From the NCBI GenBank assembly GCA_020205615.1, contig CM035156.1, positions 21,293,128-21,357,127 on the forward strand: DNA of 64,000 nucleotides, read 5' to 3'. Shown piece after piece: positions 44,766-55,900 of the stretch. A model generated the notes under the pieces. That model had not been told where the DNA came from, ran no database searches, and saw nothing but the letters and a program-made list of their open reading frames with translations. This stretch comes from Panax quinquefolius (lineage: Eukaryota > Streptophyta > Magnoliopsida > Apiales > Araliaceae). The position numbers and the translations under genes are program-made. Position 1 is the stretch's first letter; each line of letters begins with the position of its first letter.

Positions 44766-46637
44766 TGTTAGGTTTGTAATATTCATAACGCAATCAAATT
44801 GCAAAAATAATGCGAAACGCTTGTAAAATCGAGTTTAAAATTTTATAAACCATATACGGATCACCCTTTATGCACAATTATTAATTAAACGAAAAGATAA
44901 AGAATAAAATCATACCCTTGAAGATCGAGCTTCCTCGTACAAGTTCACCTCCAAATCTTTTCGCTCAACTTGAATCCATCGGGTTTGTTCCTTCCTTTGA
45001 TCAACGTTAATCACCCAAGTGTTTGGCATCTGAGAGTGATCCACCAAGAAAGAAAAAGATTCAAGAAGATGGTGTATTGGCTCAAACCCTAGTTTTTCCT
45101 ATCTGTATAGAAAAAGGGCGTACTCTCCAACAAATTGGAATTATGTCGTATGTTGTAAAAGTCAACCACCTCACCCATAATAAGACTCCTCTTATTTATA
45201 GATGTGGGCAACCCACCTTAACAATTAAGGAATTGGGATTTATTTAATTAATTAAATTCTTTTAATTAATTAAGCTCCCTAATCTTATTAGGGATAATTA
45301 ATTAAACTCATTTAACTAATTTTCCTTCCTAATCCAATTAGGAATAAATGAGAGTACTTATATTAAATTAATTCCTAAACTCTTTTAGAAATTAAAATAA
45401 TAATAATTGTAATAATATTAATAAGACTCCTCTTATTAATTTATATTTAATATTTCTAAAATATTAAATAATAAATATTAAGCTATTTAATTTATTCTAT
45501 CACCATAGATTAAATTAAATATACATAACATATTATTACGATTATGCCATTAACTTCTTAAATAATTATTCTTCCTTTTATGGTGTGACCTTTTAGGTTC
45601 TCCATATTAAACCTATTGTGAATAAATCAATTAGAACAATTCTAATCTTATTTAAATAAATAAATTAAACAATTAATTTATTTAAATAATATTTATTCTA
45701 CAATAGGATAAGCCTCCCTAACATCAACGACTTTCCGGATAATATAGATTTCAACATTAATCATTAAAGAACCTTTGAGTAAATAGTTCTCGTAATTCAA
45801 TCCTTCCACCATACAATGTCCCAATTAAATATAAGACATGGAATTATCACAAGTCTTATTTTATTTAATTATATGTATTTCGATCCTTAAATGCACAACT
45901 CAAATAATGCAAATTAGAAACTCCTTTCTAATTTCATTCTCGCTTAACCAAGGACTACCTGGGTTGTCATTTATCGAATCACATAGGACATTTTTCTTCT
46001 TTTTAATAGAAGTGGTAGATTCTTTATCGATCATACATTATCTCCACGTACAACTTATTATACCCAAGCATACCTTTTTGATATACCCTAAGGGTCTTAA
46101 GGAATAAGTCAAAGTATAACTCATCATACACAAGATACTATGATGATCTCAAGTCCAAGGATCACTTAGACAACTATCACTACAGAATTCCCATTGACAA
46201 AAAAGTAAAACTCCATTAGGTATCCCTTAGCAAGCCAAATGCGTTCGGTGAACTTATTCTCTAATAAGAACTTACATACTTGCTTTTAGTGTCTCCACAC
46301 AAATGATCACGAGATCAATCATCCTCATCCAACGAAAGCAAGCAACGTATGTACCAATCTATCCGGATTCACTAATCCCCAATTTAGTAATCCAATGATT
46401 GGGAACTATTTTAGTTTTAAGCTTTCTAAGAATTTAGATCTCATTAGAATGATCATCATCATTATTCTAAAAGCATTGCTTAAAACTATGGGTTTATCAC
46501 ATATTATAAAACAAAGATCACGTAGATAATTAAAAGCCTTTAATAAATTAATACTTTTTATTAATAAATGAATAAGATTGTTACAAAGTATATGCTTTAT
46601 CATCAAACATGATTGGCTTGTGTGCATACTACTTTCA
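44766..46637 (-). mobile_element. 5' LTR of the Copia element
   Basis: 1,872 bp; pair of 37562-39434. Adjacent to the primer binding site at its left (plus-strand) edge, so this is the upstream LTR in the element's sense. Confidence 0.88.
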
Positions 46638-47245
46638 CAGGGGTCTCCTCTCGAATCTGGTATTGGGTCGGGGAGACTGCTTACTCAACATTTTGAAGCC
46701 TCGTTCTCGAGACCTACCGGCAGAGAAGAGGGTGAAGAAGATGTCCACGGAGGGAGAAATCCTTAATTCATGACAGAAGGCAATGAATGCCAGGATGTGG
46801 ATATAGGAATTGGGCACTAACTGAGCAAAACCCACTCCTATGAACCCTAGGAGGGTAACGACAAATGCATGGAGGGGTAGGCGAACCCCCTTTTCTAGGA
46901 AAGTGACTGGCATGGCGACCCAACCGTCCGGTCGTTGATACATACGCTCTTCAGCAGCGGGAGCCCTTATGGCGTACATGTCAGGAATCTGATAACGAGT
47001 CCAGAAGGAAACGATCTCGATTCTCCGCGTGACGAGAGGGATGATGTTGGCATGGGGAAACTGTTCCCGCCCTCAAGAAGTCGGGAAGGTGATGAAGAAG
47101 GGATCAGAGGTGGATTTCCCCCCATGGTTGTTGAAGATTGGGGGTTGGAACTCGAACCCTCTTGGTTAGGGTTTGGATTGGGGGAGACGGTGCTGACAGG
47201 AGTCACGCGAAGGGGAGAATTTTGGCTAGAATTCACAATCACCAT
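46638..47245 (-). pseudogene. N-terminal part of the Tat-lineage antisense ORF
   Basis: A minus-strand ATG at 47245 opens MVIVNSSQNSPLRVTPVSTV, a serine/proline-rich head. After a frameshift near 46975 the frame continues GWVAMPVTFLEKGVRLPLHA and LLGFIGVGFAQLVPNSYIHI, then AFCHELRISPSVDIFFTLF. This resembles the domain listed in Pfam as putative gypsy-type transposon in plant proteins. The ORF is cut at 46638 by the Copia element and continues at 37561. It points against the element's gag-pol. Confidence 0.7.
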
Positions 47246-47644
47246 TGTTGAGATTTCGTAAAACAGAGGAGGAAGTTCTGCAGAGGAGAAGAAAGCTCAA
47301 AGGTTCAAATTTCAAATTGGCAGGTAAAACCGTCAGAATTGGTAAAGTTTATCTTTTATACTGACGGTTACACGGTAATCGAGGGCGGCACATTTAATTT
47401 ACAGCAATGATGATGAATTGGAAGAGGTTTCGTCCGTTTTTGGGTCTAAATATCTTCACCTGAGTAGACTTGTGTCTATTGTCCTCCCATTTCTGTTTCT
47501 GATATCAGTTTGGACCGATTTTTTGGGGCTTTTGTGAGTTTCACTTTGGACCTCTTGGGACTTATCATAATTTGTTATATCATGGGCCTATACTGTTTAT
47601 AGTCTTTCATTAAACACCCTGTTTAATAAAAGACTAGGGGTCAA
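47246..47644 (+). other. Tat-lineage 3' spacer and polypurine tract
   Basis: No coding sequence; ends with a purine-rich AAAAGACTAGGGG (47627-47639) and four more bases before the LTR start TGTTGGGCC at 47645. Confidence 0.5.
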
Positions 47645-48320
47645 TGTTGGGCCATAATCCTTTTCCTTATTGGGCCAGACTTAATGGGCTCCTCCCTTGG
47701 ATTATGTTATTCTAGTCCTGATTGGTCCGAATGATTTGGGCCCAATTACTTGATTATTTCGTTGGGTCCTTTCGGTTGGATCCGGTCGTTTGGGTCATTT
47801 CCGTTATTTGGGCTTAGTCATTAAATTGGCCCATTATACAAATTGCCACTTAACCCAACTTTGACCGGTAATCATTATGCCAAATAATAGTTGACTACTA
47901 TGTCTGCCACCTTTCTGCATGGCATTAATGAGGATGAGACTCAGATGACCGCGAAGGCAAAAGAGTGGTAGCGAGGAGGAAGAAAGGCATACTTTCTAAT
48001 TTGAATGACCGGAGTGGGGGGAAAAGGTGTCAGGAGATGATGGGTGACACGGTAAACCAGGATTAGAGTACGTATGGGGCTAGGATCACAAAAGAGGTAG
48101 GTAAAAAAACATTACACACAATCATATTATTATTCTCTCTCAGACATTAGACATTATTTTTCTCTCAATTGTTAACCTTGTGATCGCCGATACTGACTCT
48201 CACGCCGGAGCTATCCCCCGACGGTCAGGCCGTCAAGCTTTTGGTGTTGACTTATTGAACTGTGTAGGATATCGACGCGTCTTGGTGATTGGGACGTGGA
48301 GAAAGATCTTGGCGTTAACA
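47645..48320 (+). mobile_element. 3' LTR of the Tat-lineage element
   Basis: 676 bp, TGTTGGGCCATAATCC...GGCGTTAACA, followed by the CTAAG duplication. It differs from the 5' LTR at scattered positions, including short changes at CG-containing words. Confidence 0.9.
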
Positions 48321-48325
48321 CTAAG

Positions 48326-48555
48326 GATACATTGTGGTGGAATCACGACGCACACATGAAACACTTCCTCCCTTATCTCATGTATCTACTACATAAATTT
48401 ATCTGTCATGCATAACAATTTGCCTTGGCACCGGTATACTCCCCTTCAAAATTCTTTTCCCCTATTACTCCCGTTAAATTTTGTTACGCTCATAATTTGT
48501 CCTTTATTTTTCAACCTTTCACATCTTTAACAAGGGCTAGTTACTATATATAGTC
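48326..48555. other. Original flank of the Tat-lineage insertion
   Basis: It continues the host sequence that ends at 30906. No gene seen. Confidence 0.4.
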
Positions 48556-48564
48556 TTTCGAGTA

Positions 48565-49085
48565 AGGGTGTAAACGAGTCCAACCGAAATGAAAACTACT
48601 CGAATTCGACTCAGAAATGATAAATTCGTACTCGAATTCGAATTGTATTTGAAAAAATCTACTCAAATTCAACTCGACTCGAATATTTATTACTCAAATT
48701 CGATCTTACTCAGATCGAATTATATTCAAACTACTCGCGAGCTTCAAATTCAAGCTCACTAGTTTTATAATAAATATAATTATAAATTGAATTTGTTATT
48801 TACTTAGAAATGAGAAAATATATTTACTATTACACTTTACAAATATAAAATCACAATTAAAATTAAAAACAAAACAAAATAATAATAATTAATTATCCTA
48901 ATTTGATTTAAATTTGTATATATTATAAGAAAATATATCGTATATCTAATCGAATTTGTATCAATCGAGTATGTACTGAATCTCAATCAAGAATTCGAGT
49001 AGTTTAAATCTTAAACGAGTTGAATATAAACTTGCTCAAATTCTACTCATATTCTTATTCGAATTATTTTTAATGCTCATATTTA
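48565..49085. repeat. Degenerate element with CGAATTCGAGT-type motifs at both ends
   Basis: It begins AAGGGTGTAAACGAGT and is packed with ACTCGAATTCGA and related words at the left and the complementary AATTCGAGTA at the right, with an AT-rich middle. It looks like a non-autonomous DNA element family common in plants (possibly hAT). No duplication could be fixed. Confidence 0.4.
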
Positions 49086-49089
49086 AATA

Positions 49090-49340
49090 ATACTCCTTCC
49101 GTCCCAAATTAATTGCTCAATTTTGACTTTTTTGAGTCAAATTGACTATTTTTAGAATTAATAATTAAGCATATATAAATATATTTTTAAAATTATAAAA
49201 ATTGGGGTTAGTAATAAATTGTATATACTTTCTTTTGGTTATAATCTCTTCACCTATATTTTAGCAACAATAGTAAAAAAATTAGTTTTAAAAATGGTCA
49301 ATTTGACTTTAAAAAGTCAAAAACCGAACTTTGGTTTACG
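49090..49340. repeat. Truncated MITE with CTCCTTCCGTCCCAAATTAATT end
   Basis: The left end resembles the CTCCCTCCGTCCC terminus of plant MITEs. A GACTTTTTTGAGTCAAATTG stretch at about 49125 is matched in inverted form near 49300. The right terminus is missing. Confidence 0.45.
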
Positions 49341-49950
49341 ATCTTACTTTTTTAAGTCGAATCCAAAATATTCCCTCAACTTCCAAGATATTCCCTCTAT
49401 TTGTCTTCGCATAGGGTTAAACGCAAACAGACAGGCTCGGTATACTTGTTAGTACTACCAGTTTAGCTAATTCCTTGCGTTACTAGCAGAGGCGCATTTA
49501 GTTTAACGCTGCAACAACTTCAGTAGATATTCCAGTAATGTAACGCTTCTAATTTGTTCTCAGAAGATAATGTACAAGTAAATTAAACAAAACAACCGAT
49601 TTAAAACGCTAATGCAACATTCACAGGCCGCCAGCCGCCAGGTGAAACACTTGGGATTAAACCTGAGAGGATTTAAATTTCAAACACTCAAAAGAACTTT
49701 CACCAACCAAACTGAAGTAGGGCCTCCATCAAATTAAATTATCATTGAAGGCTGATCTTCTAATAAATCTATAACATCGATCCATAAACATCTAGAAAAT
49801 ATTTAACACTGCTACATAAACATCTAAAAGAGTACAAATAACAAAACAGCCTCGTTAACAAGGAATGTGATGGTAACTTTTGGAAAGGATCCCAACTTTC
49901 TATTAAACCTAATCGGTGTCAGATTCATTCCCATAATCTATGCTCGTCGA
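49341..49950. other. 3' flank of SSRP1
   Basis: No gene recognised. The part next to 49951 probably holds the SSRP1 3' untranslated region (minus strand). Confidence 0.35.
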
Positions 49951-52900
49951 CTATGGGTTATTGTAGCCCTTCATTTCATCATTGTACCGTTTCTTGTCTG
50001 CACGAGCATTTGCTTCATATGCTTCTTTCTCCTCAGCTACATGCATCAGTTTTTGCACAATCAGAAATAGATTAACAGATGATGAAAATAATCAAAAGAT
50101 CCTTAGGTGGGAGTATGTGAACACAAACCTGACATCTTATTCCATCTGTCTCCAAGAACTCTGCCAACATCTGTAAAGGCAATTCCAGGATTACTCTTTT
50201 TCACATTCTGCAGCCAATGTAATAGAATTAGCAACTATTAGCAATCACCATATGTTAAATAGCCAGACAACTTCAGCAGGTCCAATAAGAAAGAGGACCC
50301 AAGAAAAATACATGGCCAACATGCAACCAACAAAGTTCCCTCCATCAACTAATTAACGATATACAAATAAACTAAATGTAAGCAAAACCTACAAAATGTA
50401 ACACGCATGATAGAAGAAAGTCCATACATAAAAATGAACCACACCCTTGTAAAAACGTTATCTATAATGTATATATTCATATCCTTGATAAAACGAAAGA
50501 TATCAATATAAACAGCAACATTAGTTACTTTGCCCTTTTACAATAACTCGATATAAACAGTGTCACTAATTAGAAGAAGCAAGAATAAGGCCAAGACTGC
50601 ACGCTAGGAAGAGCGGATCTATTATGAGTGTAACCGCCCTTGAATTTGGATTTTTTTTGTTACTTAGGGGTTTATCACTTTATCTATTAAAAATGAAATT
50701 GTGCCCACCCATCTGAAAATTTTAAGTAAAAATTGAGCAAGTATCTTCTCTAGTTCTCTCAAGTCTCTACCTATTCATCCCTACATCATCTTTAATTTGA
50801 ATCACTACTCTACTTGTAAAGGATGAATCCGAAGATATTAAAATGAGGCTATTATAAAACAATTTCATGGAAGAATGGTTTAGTAGTGACTTTTATTTAA
50901 TATTGATTGGACTTTATTTGGTATTTTCTATTAATTATATTTATTTATTTTTATATTTTATTTAGTTATAGCAGTGTCCACCCTTGAAATAATTCCTGTA
51001 TGGCATTGGTCAATGCTGTTGTTATGTCCTATCAATACTCAATACTCAATACTCTTCAAATAACGGTCTTTTCTCTACATTCCATAAAAGAATAAAACCT
51101 CAGAGGCAAGATTAGTTATCCAGAATCTGGGTCGCACACCAAATGCCACTCAATTTATATATGTGCTACTCCATGGACATTTCGCACAGACAATTATCAA
51201 CCATGTTGGGTATCTTAGAATTTTGCATTATTGATATATGTGACAAATCAAACATGAAAGGTGAAAGAAAGAAGATTGATCATCTATATCCATAAGTACC
51301 AACCTCCCTTTCAGTCTTCGAGAAGAACATGAAAGCACTCAATGGTTTCTTTGGTGCGTTTGGATCTTTTTTCTTCTTAGGTTTCTTCTTCTTTGTACTA
51401 TCTTCATCGCCACCTTTGGTTCTCTTCCTATTTGCTGATGCCTTGGAAGAAGCAGAAGGCTCTTTCTTGGATTCCTTTTTAGCAGGTTTCTGAAATAACA
51501 ACTCATGCATGTGAGGATGGCTGTAACTTGGTACAAAATTTCTATCAAAACAATGAGCAACTAAAAGAAGGCACAAAGGGTAATGATTTAATAAATTATT
51601 TACCTCTTTTTCACCTCCACTGTCACTAGCATCAGATTCTTCTTCTCCAGAATCATCTGTAGGTGAACCTCCATCATCCTTGTCAACAACAAAATCTTCA
51701 TCCTACAAAATATTAACCACGCCTAAACATTTGTTCCAGCCAAATAGACATTCAAATATGTAACTTGAACACTCGAGAGAAGCTGCCACAGGAACAACCG
51801 AACAAGAGAAAGACAACTGGAATGTCAATATACTACAGTAAACCACTCGCCTATCCAATTTTTATGTTAAAAAGAACATCATTATTTATTTTCACTTTTG
51901 CAATACTCCCTCAGTTACAAAGTTACAGATGCATATGAACTTGCAAAGTCAATTTGCGAAATCATAAAATTTATGTTTGAAAGAAATAAATGTGACAATT
52001 AGAACTTCCGCTCCTCATCCAAGTAAATAACCCAACTCGTCAATTCCTTGATAACACTTTTAGTTAATTTACAATAACTATAGTTGTTTGTACTCAAATA
52101 AAATAAAGTCGTATCGTTTTTGAACTCTTAAAGATTTCACAAATTAACTTCAAAAAATCAAAATGCATCTCTACTTTGGAATGTAGGGAGTATATGTTTA
52201 GGCAACAAACAGAAGCTAAAAAGGTCTTTTAGTATGTAGCACACATCCGTCTGCAACACAATTATAATATATTTATTAGCTCATCTTACATCCTTAATAT
52301 ATGTTATATCTTATATGTTCAACTATATTAATATTTTATAAAGAATGTAATCTATAGATATGTTTTCACCAAGTCGTAAATTCCATGCCAAACCAAAAAT
52401 AGGGGGTGCAAGGGAGAGAGTGACTAATAAAATTCAAAATAACAATAGCAATAATCTCTATCATATCAGAGTGCAAAAAAATTACTGGAAATCAAACCAG
52501 GAGTATATCACATCACTTAACAAAGTAAATTACCTCCTCATCGCTCTCATCTCCACCAGCTTCGTTCTTAATCCGCTCAAGATGTGGGTCGACGGCATCA
52601 TCATCTTCATTCTGTAAAACAGCAGCAACGCCATCTGCAGCTTGGGGACCTCCAAGGTTCATGATTTTCAGACCCTTAGAACTGCATTAGATTACAGGGA
52701 AAAGGTAAAATATATATCTTATAGACTCGGTCAGACTCTTAACAGGACATGAGAGTTACTGACCTGATGAACTCAAAAAGATTATGGTATTCATTTCTCT
52801 GGATGTTCCGGAAAAGATGTTCTTGCTCAGTCTTCAGTCTTATCAGAAGATCAAAGTAATGCATGTTTGATCCTCCAGCAGCATGTCTCTTAAACTCCAC

Positions 52901-55900
52901 ATAGTCAATCTGAAAACAAAAGAACACAAGACAACTCAGTAGCTTACTAGCATATTATAACCATGCATACAAGAAAATTCCAGCAGTAAGAATACATCAT
53001 CATTTATCACACCTCCTCATTAAGAATAAGGGTAGGAGGTTTTGGCAAGAAGAAAAAGCTCTTCTCGAGTGGATAAAGGACTCCGTCTTCAGCTTTCAAT
53101 GATGACTTCACAGCATAACCATCCTGACAACTACGGAACTTTCCTGGTCTAGTGAGTTTGGAACTAGACAATCCCGTAATATGATGGTGAACACTTCATG
53201 TATGAGTCCCTAAAATTCAAAGGCAACCAATTAAACAAATGTTGCAAGGCCCACCACACACAGTCATATTACTAATCTAAAATGTTGTGTGCAAGGCCCA
53301 CCACACAGTTATATTACTAATGATCTAAAAATGGACAATTTTTTTTATATAAATATATTCAACAATTAGCCTTCTTTTAATTGAATCCGGATACATTCTC
53401 CTTTAAAATAAAATAGCAGATAGTTTCGCACTTCAAACTTCAATTTATTAAGATACGATAATTGTTAAATCTTAATTCCCAAGTTTATCAAACACAACCT
53501 TAGCCTTCTTCAATCCGGATACATTCTCCTAATAGCAGATATGTTGGCTTTAACTTTGTCCTTGTCCTTGTACTTGGTATTAAAGAGTTCGTCACTTAGT
53601 GACAATGTGCTTTCTACAACATAGTCTGTTTCAAACTGTATCCACAGAAGAAAAAAAAAGTTACCATATGTACATATAACTGGGGAAAGGCATCCACACA
53701 TCCAACATGATGATAAGAACAATACCTGCAACACAATATGTGGGTATAATGTTTGGCCCTTACGGATTGGCGGATCAAGAGAGACGACACAACAAAAGTA
53801 TGTGGTTGATTAGACTGCAAAAGACAGAAGAATCTCATATTTTGATTGTGCCTTCAGAAAGACAAGCTCAATCAACTAAGATAACTCATAGTAATCAAAC
53901 ACCGACCACTCACAAAAAAAAAGTAATTCTAATTCATGCAATGGTTTTTTTTTGTAAGATTTACTGAAATGTAACCAGGACTCATTCATATTGATGTCTT
54001 GTGCAAAAACAAAAAATTATAACCTTGGGCAGCAAAAAAGGCGAACAACACTACTGTATTGAATTTTGAAATCATTGGCTTGACCTTGGAGCCGCAGAAA
54101 TGAAACATGGAGTTCAACATTGTACCGGCCCCTACAAAAAGCAAATACTTCCATGAGACCATTAAACCAGTATAACCGAAAGGGGAAAAATGAGAGCTGA
54201 CAGTAATATATAGCGGATGCTGGTAGAGTCCGAACAGCTACCTAGGAGTAAGAATTGCAATCCCCTCAAATGTAACAACAGGTTCTTCACCTCCTGGGGT
54301 AACATCCGCCATTGACACGATCTTGTTGCGAAAGACCTTTAAATACAGTACCCATGACATTAAAAAAACATTACTGTAAACTCCCATAATAAATTGTTAC
54401 CAAGTCTACAAAGAACTCACTTGAGCCGGAGGACAATTTTCATCACCAACAAACTGAGTGTTGGAATTAGGTATATGAAAACTTATCTCCATCAATGAAT
54501 CTTTCTATAACCATTACAACAACAGAGTCAATATACTAGTAAAGAGCGAGTAGAAAAGGTAACAGCATATATACATATATAAATTAAATGTACTGCATTA
54601 GGCCAACTGGAAACTTAATAGGTGCTTGATCCAGATGTGTGTGCTATTGGTCTTTTTTTTTTTTTTTTTTTTTTTGGGGGTTGTGGAGGTTCCAAAAATC
54701 TATAAATACAGATATAGTTTTCACCAGATATGGTTTTCACTACAGGAAGCTAAGGATTCACGATGATGTAAGAATTAAAAGGTATTGAAAGGAAAAAAAA
54801 AACTGAAAATAAGTAACCTCATTGGCACCAGTAGTATCATCAACATGAAATTCCAACATGACATCATTTTTTCCTTGGAGTTGTGTTTGAGAGACATCTG
54901 CTAAGGACACCTCAAATGCTTGCTTTGAGCCAACAAGAAAACTAAGTATGTTGCCTGATAAACATAAGCAAAAGAGGGCAGCTTTCCGATGTGAACAAAG
55001 GAAATAACAAACACAAAGGAACTCAACAAGACACAATCAACTGCCTCCCATGAAAATAAACTTGCATTAAATTACGGTGACATATTAGTTTATATAGTAC
55101 ACTTTCCAAAAATAGAATTGAAAAGAAAAAGGGAAAAAACAAGGGGTTGGTACAGGAAAGCAAGACACTGCAACTATACATATTAAACAAAAAAGAATGC
55201 TAGAAAGAATATAAGGAACCTCAAACAGTGTATTCACTAGCTAAAAGTTGAACTGTCTACACAAAGCAATAGTAAGTACGTAAATTTACTAACTTCTTTT
55301 GTTGAAGCTTATGACCTATAAATCAGATCAAAGTCAACTTTCTACAAATTAGATCCAAAACAATGAACAGAAAAAAGACAGAATGAAAAAGAAACAAACA
55401 CTAACCATTTAGGTCAACTTCTCCCCAGTTCTTTCCACTTACAGAAAGCTGTTTTTCTTCTTGGTGTTATCCATATGCAGCTTTGAAAAAAAAGCTGGTC
55501 AAAGCTAGAGACATCCTGCAAGACAAGTAGGGTGCGTGCATTGCACAAGACAAGGACATATGAGCTTTCCCAAGAATAGTTAAATAAACAACTGAAAAAG
55601 ATAGAAATTAAGATGAGGTAGTTGCCAACAGATTTTACTAAAGAGTACGAGTTTATTAGACATGAGAAAAAGGATTTACAATGCGGGTAGAGGACAAGAA
55701 GTCCTGCCAAAAGAAATCATATATGTATTTATTTTAATAGGTAGTACATATCTTATTTATCAATATTGCAAGGCTTATTGGAGAAATAATAATATTAAAT
55801 GCAAAGTTAAGGGCAGCCTACGATCTCCAACCTCTTATTAATAGGAAATAATCATTTGAATAGTCTTTCAAAGACAAGAATCATCTTATCCAAATTGTAG

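Larger units (their letters stand above)
37562..46637 (-). mobile_element. Full-length but decayed Ty1/copia retrotransposon, minus strand
   Basis: LTRs of about 1,870 bp (3' LTR 37562-39434, 5' LTR 44766-46637) run TGAAAGTAG...CCTAACA in the element's sense. A primer binding site (TGGCATCAAGAGCC) at 44751-44764 and a polypurine tract (AGTGGGAGAT, minus strand, 39435-39444) sit at the LTR edges and set the orientation. Decayed gag, protease-integrase border and RNase H end occur in order on the minus strand. It interrupts the antisense ORF of the Tat-lineage element. The flanking 5-mers, CGTGG and CAGGG, do not match, so no clean duplication is visible. Confidence 0.88.
30907..48320 (+). mobile_element. 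Tat-lineage Ty3/gypsy retrotransposon, 17.4 kb including a nested Copia element
   Basis: LTRs at 30907-31584 and 47645-48320 are flanked by an exact 5-bp duplication, CTAAG (30902-30906 and 48321-48325). Inside, in order, are a gag start, RT end, RNase H, a second RNase H, integrase, a minisatellite, an antisense ORF, a polypurine tract and the 3' LTR. This order, with the extra RNase H and antisense ORF, is known for the plant Tat lineage. Without the nested 9.1-kb Copia insertion the element is about 8.3 kb. Gag and most of RT are deleted and all frames are broken, so it is not autonomous. Confidence 0.9.

Noticed and set aside
49867..50176. Plus-strand frames over the SSRP1 3' exons
   Set aside because: They overlap the HMG-box exons of SSRP1 on the opposite strand.
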